A stretch of DNA of 64,000 nt from assembly GCA_037367355.1 (NCBI GenBank), contig CM074697.1, positions 1,612,001-1,676,000 on the forward strand. Direction: 5' to 3'. The translations under genes and the position numbers were made by a program. A model generated the notes under the pieces. The model had not been told where the DNA came from, ran no database searches, and saw only the letters and a list, made by a program, of their open reading frames with translations. Positions 35,186 to 45,377 of the stretch are shown here, piece after piece. This DNA comes from Neoscytalidium dimidiatum. Taxonomy: Eukaryota > Ascomycota > Dothideomycetes > Botryosphaeriales > Botryosphaeriaceae. Positions within the stretch are counted from its first letter, which is position 1. Each line of letters starts with the position of its first letter.

Positions 35186-36226
35186 TTAGCAATACGGCAA
35201 GTCTGGGTTGGAACAGCTTCCAGCAATAAACTTTTGCTCAACCTTCGGAAGCTCTTTCTCAAAAATTTGCGCCGAAGGGTCAACGATGTGGTCAATGATG
35301 TGTATGATTCCCTGGCTCCGTTTTATTTAATATATCACGTTTCTAGTCGTCATCTATTGTAGCAAGACACTCACGTTTGTAGCGGGAATATCGGCTTCGC
35401 TCACTTTCGCAACGTTGTTAAGGACAAGGACGTCGTCGACGAGCTGCGTTGCAATGTACAAATAACTGCCAGTCTGTTGGATTGATGTCAAAGACTGCAA
35501 CAGCAAAAGACTTTGTGTACTTCACGCTTACCTGAAGCCGACTGCGCGTGTCGTTGAATGCCTCCTTCTTCAAGGCCGTGTTCGGGACGTAGTGGTGGTT
35601 GAGGAGGTTCCCCATCCACCAGATTCCCTTCCTATACAAATCAGACAGGTCTATTAAATGGCGGTCAGAAAAGGGAGAGACTCACGCCGTGGCCAAGTAG
35701 GTCTCAAAGTACGCTCCGCTGTTGTTAAAGGCGTCGTTGCTCGGGGCGAAGAATGTGAAGTTCCATGTCGGCACGGTGTCAAATGCCTTGGAAAACCCTG
35801 TGGTATTTTGGGTTAGAGAAAGTTTTCTGGTCCCGAGCGCCCACGATGATCCTCCCGTAAGCACTTCTGCAACAAGCAGAATGCTCATACGGAGCTGATC
35901 CAATCATACGAACGTGAAGTTAATTAGCAAGCCAATACCTTCATGCCCGAAGTGCTGCTTCAACTGTTCAGGCGGTATCGGCTTGCTTCTGCAGCGCTAT
36001 TTGAACCCTGTTCTTAGGTTGTATTACCTGCCGGTTTCTCAATTTCTTCTGCCAGGCGGCTCAATTCCGGACGGGAGGTTATGAGGTCTAGGACACTGAT
36101 AATGCCGTCAGGTTTTGGCGGCGAATAAAGCTCATCGGGCTCAGCGGCGTAGCTTAGAGGAGCTCTGGCGCTAGCAATTTCTGAGGCGAGGAAGAAAAGC
36201 CATATTGAAGCAATAATGATGCGCAT
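35186..36226 (-). CDS. Secreted fasciclin (FAS1) domain protein
   Basis: Exons 36226-36028, 35797-35686, 35631-35532, 35473-35375 and 35311-35186 join in frame to 211 residues. A signal peptide is clear (MRIIIASIWLFFLASEIASA). One FAS1 domain follows: ISVLDLITSRPELSRLAEEI, then FTFFAPSNDAF, LLNHHYVPNTAL, YLYIATQLVDDVLVLNNV and the late FAS1 motif NGIIHIIDHIVDP. There is no GPI signal or transmembrane tail; it ends CSNPDLPYC with two Cys. FAS1 domains mediate adhesion at the cell surface. Intron 1 (230 nt, 35798-36027) contains a coding-looking stretch in another frame; skipping it gives the best domain. The gene is divergent from the alpha-galactosidase gene, with 355 bases between the starts. 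Confidence 0.87.
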
Positions 36227-36581
36227 CTTGGTGGGCAGTTGGACTTGTGGCCGAGGAATAGAGTAAGAGCAAGTACTCTTTAGATTGTAGGATAGTGAAT
36301 TGAAGGTCTTTTCTGAAATTTCAATTTAATTGGATGATCGGTAAAGTGTGATGTATGGGTTGTGGCTCATTCCGGGCCCGGTCCGGGACCTGCTCCGTCC
36401 CCGGCTCCCCGTGGGGAAACTCCTGCACGAACTAGGAACATCCTCGCTTAGTTTGGATGTCTATGCGGAAGACTTACGGGAGCCTCCGCATCAAGTGGAA
36501 ATGAGAACAAAATCGGCCATCCTCCCAGATTTTGCAACATGAAGTCGCCCACAAAACTCTGCTTGTCTCCAACCGTCTACG
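36227..36581. promoter_or_regulatory. Shared divergent promoter, FAS1 / alpha-galactosidase, with CreA-like sites
   Basis: These 355 bases lie between two start codons facing away from each other. Two matches to the fungal CreA/Cre1 consensus SYGGRG sit close together: CCGGGG on the minus strand (36399-36404) and GTGGGG on the plus strand (36411-36416). A perfect palindrome CCGGGCCCGG is at 36372-36381. The sites are 165-210 bases before the alpha-galactosidase ATG. CreA mediates glucose repression of polysaccharide-degrading genes. Binding here is inference from short motifs. Confidence 0.4.
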
Positions 36582-37977
36582 ATGAGAGCTTTAACATTTC
36601 CCTATCAGGTCACTTTGGCCTTTCTTCCTCCAGCTCTTGCAATTGTGGCCAGTACTCCGCAGATGGGCTGGAACAGGTAATCCTTTTGGCGTCCGGATCA
36701 TTCGAGCAAGCCGACTGACTGCGTTCTCCATCGCTGAAGTTGGAACACCTTCAAGGAAGACTTCGACCAGAACACAATTGAACAGATCGCAGACCTCCTG
36801 GTGTCAACTGGCCTTCGCGATGCTGGATACACGTACCTTACCATGGATGAAGGCTGGCAGGACATGACGAGGGCCGCTGACGGGCGCCAGCAAGCGAATC
36901 TGACCAAGCTGCCCAGCGGAGTTAAAGGAGTTGCGGATTACCTCCATGACCGTGGACTGAAGCTCGGTATCTACAGCGATGCGGGGATCTACGATTGCGC
37001 TTTCTACCCCGGGTCATGGGGCTATGAGGAGCTTGACGCTGCTACGTATGCAGAGTGGACGGTGGATTATCTCAAGTACGACAACTGCGGAGGGTTTGCG
37101 GCCAACGTTGAAAGCCCTCAGGTGAGGTTTTCGGTAATGCGAGATGCTCTACTTAACAGTGGGAGAGACATTTTTTACTCGTTGTGTCAATGGGGCCATC
37201 AGTTTCCGTGGTACTGGGCAGATCGTGAGTATTCTCCAAATCCGGTGTGGACGGTTTTCTTATCCGGGCCGTTGCAGAAATCGGGCAGTCATATCGCATG
37301 TCTGGAGACATCACAGATATTTTTGGTGACACCGGCAAAGACTGCGCTGTGAGTACACACCGCGGGGAGTGGACGGAGTACTTTCTGATCAAGTTCCGTA
37401 AAACTAGTGCAAAACAGCATACTGCCTCAACACCGGATACGCTGGGTGCAGTGTCCTGACCATCATTCGAAAAATGCGGGAGATCTCCGCATTTCAGAAA
37501 CCGGGCAGTTGGGCCGATATGGACATGCTGGAAGTTGGCAATGGCAACATGACGCTTTACGAACAGCAGACTCATCAGACGTTCTGGGCAGCATTGAAGT
37601 CTCCGTTGATTATCGGTGCTGACTTGAGAGCTCTTTCTGAGGAAAGCTTAGAAGTCCTAAGGAACTCTGAAATCATTTCTATCTCTCAGGACAGTCTCGG
37701 AAAGGCTGTTGCATATCTGGAAGATCTGAGTCAGGAGCAGAAGAGTCAGGTCTGGGCGGGTCCGCTGAGCGGCAACAGGACGGTGGTGTTGGTATTCAAT
37801 GAGAACAACGACACGGCTACCATCAATGTTCCTTTGGAGGGGGTCCCTGGATTGAATGGAAATCAATCATATAAAGTCAAAGACATCTGGGCAGATTCTG
37901 ATGTGAATGGTGTGCAGGGCATCTTCGAAGCGGAGCTTGAGAGGCACCAGACAAAGGCTTTGGTATTCAGTAGTTAG
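36582..37977 (+). CDS. Alpha-galactosidase, glycoside hydrolase family 27
   Basis: Exons 36582-36676, 36740-37224, 37278-37348 and 37408-37977 join in frame to 406 residues. A signal-peptide-like N-terminus ([20 protein letters not shown]) precedes the GH27 opening TPQMGWNSWNTF, which crosses the first splice join. Other landmarks are [21 protein letters not shown], the nucleophile motif YLKYDNC (Asp145), [17 protein letters not shown] and the acid/base region [13 protein letters not shown] near residue 254. A C-terminal beta-sandwich region follows ([19 protein letters not shown]). The enzyme releases terminal alpha-1,6-galactose from oligosaccharides and galactomannan and is expected to be secreted. 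The length is normal for fungal GH27 enzymes without extra modules. Confidence 0.93.
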
Positions 37978-38462
37978 AAGCAATAATGGAATATGATTGC
38001 TTTCAGGGGTGAAGGAAGTATTTCTTGAAAACGCGGCGCTTGCTGGTTTAACACGGCGACAGAGGAATGGAAATTGCTGACTCTACTTAAGTGATGGTTG
38101 TGCTATCGAGCCTTTTGTCAAGGACTGCAAACCCATCAAAACACAACTAGGGTGACGACATCTGAAAGCAACGTAGATCATCTCTTTAATATAGCTCAGG
38201 CATATTACATCTAACTTCCGCTTTGAATTAAAATTGCGTGTGAAGAGGACTGCCACGGCAAGCGGAGTAAGTCACGGAGGCATCCGGCAGCCTCTTTGGA
38301 CCCGAAATCACTGAGTGAATATCGAATGAGCGGGGCAGAGAAGGGATAAATTGACGTGTTATAAGGCTACAAGAATAGACAGATGGGACCTGCGCAGTCT
38401 TGCCTAACACTACGTTTTCCCAGAAACCCAACCAATCCTCCGCCGAACCCAAGACGCTCAAA
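37978..38462. other. Intergenic region between GH27 and lyase-like genes
   Basis: 3' flank of the alpha-galactosidase gene and upstream region of the lyase-like gene. No feature beyond these is recognised. Confidence 0.6.
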
Positions 38463-39872
38463 ATGGCAATGGTAAAAATCCCTGCAAAACGTAAACACCG
38501 CATCACCGCTAGAGAAGCTTACGCTTATTCCTTCCCCCCTCCTCTCAGCCTTATCTCAAAGCCACCCCACTCCTCCTGCTCGCCCTCGCCCGTCCCGCCC
38601 TCCCCTCCGTCCTCGAGATCCCCAGCCTCTTCGGCCCCATCTACCCGCTCAACCCCACCGCCGCCGCCATCGACATAACCCCCCACCTCAAGACGCGGCC
38701 GTCCGACTTCGTCCACCCGGGCATCTGGCACACGCACGACGCGCTCGAGCGGCTGCGGGCCGGCGTCGCGACGGCGACGGAGCCGTGGGCCAGCGCGTAC
38801 GGCCGGTTCGCGGCGGACGCCTTCTCGTCGGCGGAGTACGCGATGCGCGGGCCGCAGGCGGTGCTGGCGCGCGGCGCGGGCGGCAGCAGCAACCACAGCG
38901 CGCTGACGGCCGACGCGCGCGCGGCGTGGCAGAACGCGCTGATGTGGTACGTGACGCGGGACGGGGCGCACCGGGACGCCAGCGCGGGCATCCTGGACGC
39001 GTGGGGCGGCGCGCTGCGCGACGTGGTCGGGCTCGACCGCTCGCTGCTGGTCGGGCTGGAGGGCGACCTGCTGGTCAACGCGGCCGAGATCCTGCGGTGC
39101 GAGGCCGGCTGGGTCGAGGCCGGCGGCGCGTCCTGGAGGGGCGGCGACGGCTTCTCCGCCGCGCTGTACTGGCTGTTCTCGCGCCAGAGCGTCGTCGTCG
39201 GCCAGGCCAACTACGGCATGGTGAGCGTCAAGGCGATGCTGAGCTTCGCCGTGTACCTGGACGACGTGGCGCTGTGGAACTACGCGGTCAACGAGTACGT
39301 GAGGAATCCGTGCGCGGGCGTCTTGGGCATGTTCGAAGGGACGACGGGGCAGAGCGGGGAGGCGGGGAGGGATCAGGGTGAGTTATGGGTGGGGAAGTGT
39401 TTATTTCTTGTTCCCCCCTCCCCCCCTCTTATGAACTCCCCGCGTGGATTGCGTTTTGAGTTGAGGTCTGACTGGATGTGCAGGTCACACCCAGTCCGGC
39501 ATCGCGTGGTCCGCGTACGGTGCGCGGGTCGCACAGTCCCAGGGCTCCGATCTGTACGCCCTCGGAGACAACCTGCTGCTCAAGGCGGCCGAGTACGCCG
39601 CGGCTTTCAACCTCAACCAGACCGTTCCGTACGATCCGAGCTGGTACCGGTGCGAGGCGATCCTCGTTGGTGGCCCCTGGCCGAACATATCTACCGAGTC
39701 GTTCGGGATACGCAGCTCGCTGCCCGTATGGAACCATCTGTACTACGAGTATGTCGGGCGGAGGGGACTCGAGGCTCCGTGGACCACGAAGGCGCGGGAG
39801 ACGGAGGGGTATTTTGAGGGTCACGTCACCAGTGCTGATCATCCAAGCTGGGGCGATCTCATATGGGCGTGA
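38463..39872 (+). CDS. Secreted alginate-lyase-like protein (chondroitin AC/alginate lyase fold)
   Basis: Exons 38463-38471, 38549-39377 and 39484-39872 give 408 residues. Exon 1 codes only Met-Ala-Met; joining to CCTTATCTC creates a signal peptide (MAMPYLKATPLLLLALA), which supports the model. The body has features of the alginate-lyase domain family (PF05426 type): FVHPGIWHTHDALERLR, a SSNHSAL segment, ALYWLFSRQSVVVGQANYG, GHTQSGIAWSAYGARVAQ and WNHLYYEYVGRRG near the C-terminus. These enzymes cleave uronic-acid polymers by beta-elimination; the substrate of the fungal members is uncertain. Exon 2 is much more GC-rich than the neighbouring GH27 gene. The donor of intron 1 (GTAAAA) is weak, so the start is less certain than the body. 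Confidence 0.8.
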
Positions 39873-40304
39873 AAAGTACATCTGCTTGGCTGGACGCGGC
39901 CGCACGGATCGACGAGCGCGTTTTATCCGTGCCCGAGGGTCTCGGGAAGGGAGGGAGGTCGGGAGGGAGAATACCATACTTTATACTCGTAGGAGAAACG
40001 TTGCGCTGCTCCCAAGTTTCAGATGTGTTTCAATAGGGTCGGCCTGTCAGAACTCGTACGATGTCACCACTGGAGGCCCAGTCGTGAGCCGCGTGAAGCT
40101 CGTCGTACAACCAAAAGTCACAGGCACAGAAATGGAAGAGTTTGCAGCACGTATGCCTATTATTACTATAGCAGTTGTATAGTACAGACCATGGTTCCTC
40201 GTTCACCCATCGTTATCCAATCATTACAACCCTCTTAATCTTAATGTTCTTTATTGAAATGAGAATGCCATGAGCCTGTCACTTGAGCATGGTCAACCCG
40301 ACGT
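39873..40304. other. Intergenic region between lyase-like and CFEM genes
   Basis: Convergent 3' flanks; no gene recognised. Confidence 0.6.
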
Positions 40305-41047
40305 TTAGAGACCAGCGACAGCAGCGACGGCGACGGCGAAGCCAACAACACCGCCGACAACACCGGCGGTAGGAGCGGCGCCCTGGAACTGGGAGGGAGT
40401 GGGAGTAGCACCACCAGGGGTGGAAGCACCAGGAGTGGTCGGGGTAGCGACGGGAGTCGAAACAACGACGTCGGTAGCCGAGGGAGAAGCGGTCTTGGTG
40501 CTGGTGGCGGAAGTGCCAGGGGCGACGCTGGACTCGGACGAGGCCGAGGAGGCTGAGGAGGCCGACGACTCAGTGGTAGGAGCAGCCGAGGAGGAGGCCG
40601 GAGCGCTGGCGGAGGCGCTGGTAGACGGGGCAGCGGTGGCCGAGGCAGAAGGAACGGAGATGGAGACGCCATACTGAGCGCAGAGGGCGACGACTTGCTC
40701 AGCGACGGCTGTGAGGGGTGGGGTGTCAGCCGGACTGCCGTGATGAATGACAATGGAGATGGGACATACTCTGCTGGTCGGCAGGAGAGCAGGCCTTCTG
40801 GACGCAGGGGGTGATCTGGCCAGTCAGGCCGGGGACCTTGCAGTGGCACTCGAAGTCGGTGAGGCTGGAGCAGCCATCACCGCTCAGGGTGGTGACGAAG
40901 CAGTTAAGCTGCCCGGTGTTAGCTTTACAGTCGCCGGCCTTCATGTGGGAAGGAGAAACGAACCGAGCAGCTGGGAAGGTCCGAGATGCTCTGGGAGTAG
41001 GCAACAGAGGCCAGGGAGAAAGCAATGGCAGCGAAGGAGGTCTTCAT
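40305..41047 (-). CDS. CFEM-domain GPI-anchored surface protein
   Basis: Exons 41047-40964, 40908-40770 and 40708-40305 join in frame to 208 residues. A signal peptide (MKTSFAAIAFSLASVAYS) leads into a CFEM domain with the full set of eight cysteines: PSC, LNC, DGC, FEC, HC, TPC, KAC and ALC. The acidic residue within LTDFECHC is the position that coordinates haem in characterised CFEM proteins. A Ser/Thr/Ala/Pro stalk of roughly 100 residues follows, and the C-terminus (VVGGVVGFAVAVAAVAGL) looks like a GPI-attachment signal. CFEM proteins serve in haem/iron capture, adhesion or as effectors. A TATA box on the minus strand lies 128 bases upstream. Confidence 0.9.
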
Positions 41048-41174
41048 TGTGGGTGATTTGGAGACGGTGCGTGGTGCCTTGAGCGAATGGGATGGTTGGT
41101 GGTCAGGAGAGTGACGAAGAAACGACAGTGGACTTGACTGCTGGTGTGGAGCAAGCAGAAGCTGAATTGGAGGC

Positions 41175-41180
41175 TTTATA
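41175..41180 (-). promoter_or_regulatory. TATA box of the CFEM gene
   Basis: TATAAA on the minus strand (GCATATAAAG context), 128 bases upstream of the CFEM start codon. Confidence 0.6.
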
Positions 41181-44100
41181 TGCAGGACTGGCAGCACGGC
41201 GCCATGGCTCTTCCAGGATCGACAGGTCGGGCTGGACGTCTCGGTGCGTCACATGCGTGAAAATTCATCAAGCATCGCCGCTCAATGCTTCGGCACCCTT
41301 GCGCTGGCGGACAAGGCTCTAGGCGCGGATGGAGATTCCTGATCATGGAAGGAATCGCGGCGTCCCCGCACAGGCAAGAAATTAGAGGCGCAGATCGTAG
41401 GGAGCAGCTGCCGAATGGGCGTGGAGGGAGAGGGGCCAGAGCGGCGATTGGCGAGAAGGGCCGTCGGCTTCACGCCACTACGACTGCGCGGCGCTGGGCT
41501 GGCATGGGCCTTACGTTTTGAAAGGGGAATACGAAGACCGTTAAGCAAGTAGTGCAACGGCCAAGGCGACGGGCCATTCGCCCGTCTCGATGCGGCGGCA
41601 TTGAAGCTGGCTGCTGCGCTGCAGAGTGCGGACCACGTCGCCGACGCGGCGTGGGCTTCTGCGGATGGCTGTGGAAATTTTTCAGAGCAACAGAGCTCGG
41701 GCCGGGGTGAGGTTGCGGAGAGAAGAGGGTGAGGATTGGCAGGAAATGCTCGGGAGCGATGACGCCCCGAGTCGGCGGAGAGGCTGGATTTGGCGTGAGC
41801 TTGTGTTTCCCCAGACGCCACGCACGCGCTGATTGGCCGCGGTGCCGGCCGTCTCCACCCGAATAGGCAGGCCCCTGCTCAGCGCCAGCAGCTGGCACGC
41901 TGCCAACGTGCACTGTTGCATCGCTCGAATGTTGCTCGCCTGGACGGCGCCGGCGGATCTGGGGTATAGCCGCCGTGTGGAGACGCCGTACTGTGTAAGG
42001 ATTGCCTCGGGTGTCTTGGTCCTTATTTGCGCCCCATGCTCCACACGCTTGCGCCGCCCAAAAACCTGACTGCAACAACACCCCTCTCGGCTGTGCCCAT
42101 CCCGTTTCCAGCCAGCCGTCGGTATCCAGGTCCACGGTATAAGCATGTCATCTTTCTTTCGTTTTTTAAGGTTGTGTAGTGCGACGGCTGCTGCGCCGGG
42201 ATTGAGCTGGCTGCCATCGGCGTGCATGTGTGTGTATATGTGCATGTGTATGTGTCACCGAGCATGGGTGCTCCCGCGCCGCAACACTCACTAGTCCGCG
42301 CACAAGGCTCCTGGGGGCATCAGTCCCAATCCGGCTACCGCTAACACCACTTATGAGGGGCGGTCATGCGTCTGCCTCCACATACCCTTTAGCCTTCTCG
42401 ATGCGCCGCTCCTTCGTGCGGCTTTTTTGTCCGCACAATATCCGGGATCGCCTCCGAATTCGCCGTACCTGCATGGAACCACGCTCAGCGCGCTGCGAGG
42501 GCTGTATGCGACGGGAGCGACGCGCAGGACCAACTCCCGGCCGATGGCTGCAGCTCTCGGTTTCCGGAAGCTGCAAGCGATGCTGATCAACATCGACCGC
42601 TTGGGGCTGAAAGCACATGCAAACTTTTCTAGTCCTGCTTTCGGCTGGGGATGGAAGCTGATCCAATCGTCGCCAACCTCCTCCGTTCTGCCCGACCTAC
42701 TGCCTCGGCTGCAATCAGGGACACCCTTGGCATCCACAGTAGCAGAGCCCGGAGGAGCCGCAAAGGTAGTATGGCCATTGATACCTTCCGCTCAGATCTT
42801 GTCCAAAGGCAGCTTCATCTCCTCGCCCGGACCACCGGCGTCGAGCTTGTCCGTGGAAATGCTACCATCGTTGCCGCCGCTAGATGGAACATGCAGGAAA
42901 TAATCTCCGTTGCGTCGCTTGCGAACTCTCCTGAGGGTCGAATGGATCAGCAGAGAATGCATGCGATCTGTTAGGCCCACATGAATCATCTCTGTCGGTT
43001 GGAGGGTGTGCCTCTAGCAGCCGGACTGATGCAGGGTTTGCAGCAATTCTGCACACCGCTGGTACACTGGAGCCTTGATAGAGTGACTGGTATTCGAGAA
43101 GTGCCACAAGAACCGTCTGTTGCTTCGTTTCGACGTCGATCGAAGTGTTCTGCATAGCTGCTTAGCCAGGGCATCAAACGGGGCTTGCTCGTGCTTGGTT
43201 AGTACAGCCGCTCACGCTTGCCTACATCATGCTGTGACAGTTCCATTTCATGTGCAGATGAGAGATCATGCTGTCCATTTGGATCGCACCGGGGGGAATT
43301 CCGGGCAATGCAACTTTTCACCCTGCATCGGCTCAACGGGTGGACGCAACCACCCATGCATACCTGCCGGGTGGAGTGACCTGTCTGTGGATCCAGCAAG
43401 CCAGGCTTTGCTCTGAAAACGGCAGGCAGTTCTAAGTTTTGCTTAGGGGATCGTGCCTCTGTGGCCCGCCAGGTACAGAAATAGGGGCAAGGGAACGTAC
43501 CGCAGAATTCAAGATATTTCTGGATTCGTGGTGCGAGTTGTGTTGCGCGCGGGATTCCGCCAAACGTGCGTTGGATAGATGCGGTGCGCAACGACTACAC
43601 TTACTCATATAGCACTGAATGTGCACACGCATCATCCGTTATACCATCTGAGGCAGCTATTCCCTTCTCTTCGTGGCATCTGTCCTGCTTACGAGTGCTA
43701 TTCATCATGATAGGACCTTCCCCTGAAGGTTGTAGCGCTCGACAGCAACACCTCTCTGGCGAAGTCAAGACATGCATCGTGCAATCGACGCGAAAATCCA
43801 GTCGTCTGCCGAGACCCACGTCCGATTACTCCACCGGAATCGCAGACTCTGGGCTAAAGAAGCGTCTCCTTTCCACACATACCGTGCCTTGGAGAGGAAA
43901 GAGCACGTCACTTGAGATGCTGTGCTCATACACTCAAGGCTCTTCAAAGTCGGCTTTTGGGGCCGAAGGTTCCCAGAGATCTTACCATCGAAGTGCCGTA
44001 GTGACATAGCAGACAGAGTGATATCGAAGTTCCGTTGTAGAGCAGGCTGTCATGGCAACCATGACGACGCCGCCCCTTATCAACAGCAAGACGCCATGAT

Positions 44101-44302
44101 CGAGATACAGGCTTTCACTATCAACATGTCTTTCAAAGACACACCCCCGAGTCGCAAGTCCTTGGAGAAGGTTGTGATAGCGGGTCAATCTCGGGAAGCT
44201 GCTCTATCCCCACCTGGTGGTCCGGGCCGACAAAATTTCTTTCTCGCCCTCTCAACACCGCTTGCTCTCTCCTGACGACGCCTCGTGGAGGTCAAAAAGA
44301 GA
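41181..44302. other. 3.1 kb intergenic region
   Basis: No convincing gene. Open frames of 60-220 codons occur on both strands, most in the GC-rich 41.3-42.1 kb part, without domains or matching splice sites. A TG-rich alternating stretch is at 42219-42255. The right end borders the terminator of the tRNA gene. Confidence 0.55.
44295..44299 (-). terminator. RNA polymerase III terminator of tRNA-Gly
   Basis: A TTTTT run on the minus strand, three bases beyond the mature 3' end of the tRNA, matches the Pol III stop signal. Confidence 0.8.
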
Positions 44303-44440
44303 TGCGTCGGCCGGGAATCGAACCCGGGGCTCATCGAAACTTGGTGTTGAGCTCCTGGGAGGTCTCCTGACGAGGAAGATATTCCTAGAGGGACTGCAAC
44401 TTGCTGGCAACGATGAATTTTACCACTAAACCACCAACGC
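44303..44440 (-). tRNA. tRNA-Gly (anticodon GCC) with a 67 nt intron
   Basis: On the minus strand the acceptor arm GCGTTGG (44440-44434) pairs with CCGACGC next to discriminator A at 44303. The D-arm has TGGTTTAGTGGTA. The anticodon stem is CATCG/CGATG with loop TTGCCA plus T, giving anticodon GCC at 44408-44406. The T-arm is CCGGGTTCGATTCCCGG, containing a consensus B box. An intron of 67 nt (44338-44404) sits directly after position 37, the canonical place. Mature length is 71 nt without CCA, which is normal for tRNA-Gly. Confidence 0.93.
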
Positions 44441-45377
44441 GTTGATTCTTGCTGTTGTAGGATAGTTCTGGCTTGGAGAACTTGTATAGAAAGAGGGGTG
44501 TCGAAGGAGAGAAAAGATGCAAGTTGATGGAGATGTTGTAAAAAAAAAAAAAAGAGAAAAGAGGGAAAAACCGTATGTTTGGGTGCATCTGAGGCCGGAG
44601 ACGAAGAACAGGACTATATAAAGAAGTTATCAAGTGGTGCAGCTGCGGCTTTCTTGTTTGATGGGTGCTCGGGGCGAAGAGAGAACGCGTGTTGAGTAGA
44701 TGGCGTCAAAGTTGAAGAAGACGTGGCCGGGGCCTCTCAGTAGTTTCAGTGACGGTTACTCGGGAACGATGGAAATCGGCTGAGGACTGGAATCTCTTGC
44801 CTAGATAAGACAGATACAAGTCCTCAGGTATATGCACACGAGCGCATAGAATGGATGGATGAGAGGTTGGGTGCAGCAGCAGGGGTGAGCGTCTAGCAAA
44901 CACGATAGCGAGGAGCAGGCTGAGGCGGCGACCGGCGATCGGAGCAGGCAGCAGGCAGCGGGCAGCAGGCATGGGCTGAATCATGTGATGCAAGGAAAGC
45001 GAACATGCTGTAGGCATAAAGAACGGGTGAGGTTGTGTGATGGAAGAAGGCGGGTGGTTCTGGAAGCTTGGGAGGCGGGGCGGAGCGGGATGGTGGAGGG
45101 GGATGGGCAAAGGCGGCGAGGCTGTTCTGCCGAGCGGAATGTCGTCACTCGGCGCGCGAGTCCAACGCACGTGGAACGTCCGCCTGCTGCGATTCCATTC
45201 CCAAAACATTTCTGCCTCCACGCCGCCGCTGCCGCTGCCTGTCCTCTCCACCTCCTCCACCGCCTGCCCCGCTGCCACTGCAGTCCAGCGTGCACCATGG
45301 CATGTGGACCATGATTATCCCACCCTATCCGCAACTGCCTCCACCACTACGTGTGCTTCTGTAGCCTGTTCACCGCC
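44441..45377. other. Upstream region of the DDHD phospholipase gene
   Basis: Pol III promoter flank of the tRNA, an A14 tract at 44539-44552, then a GC-rich region with overlapping open frames on both strands and no domains. The last 200 bases are pyrimidine-rich, as in a 5' leader. Confidence 0.55.
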
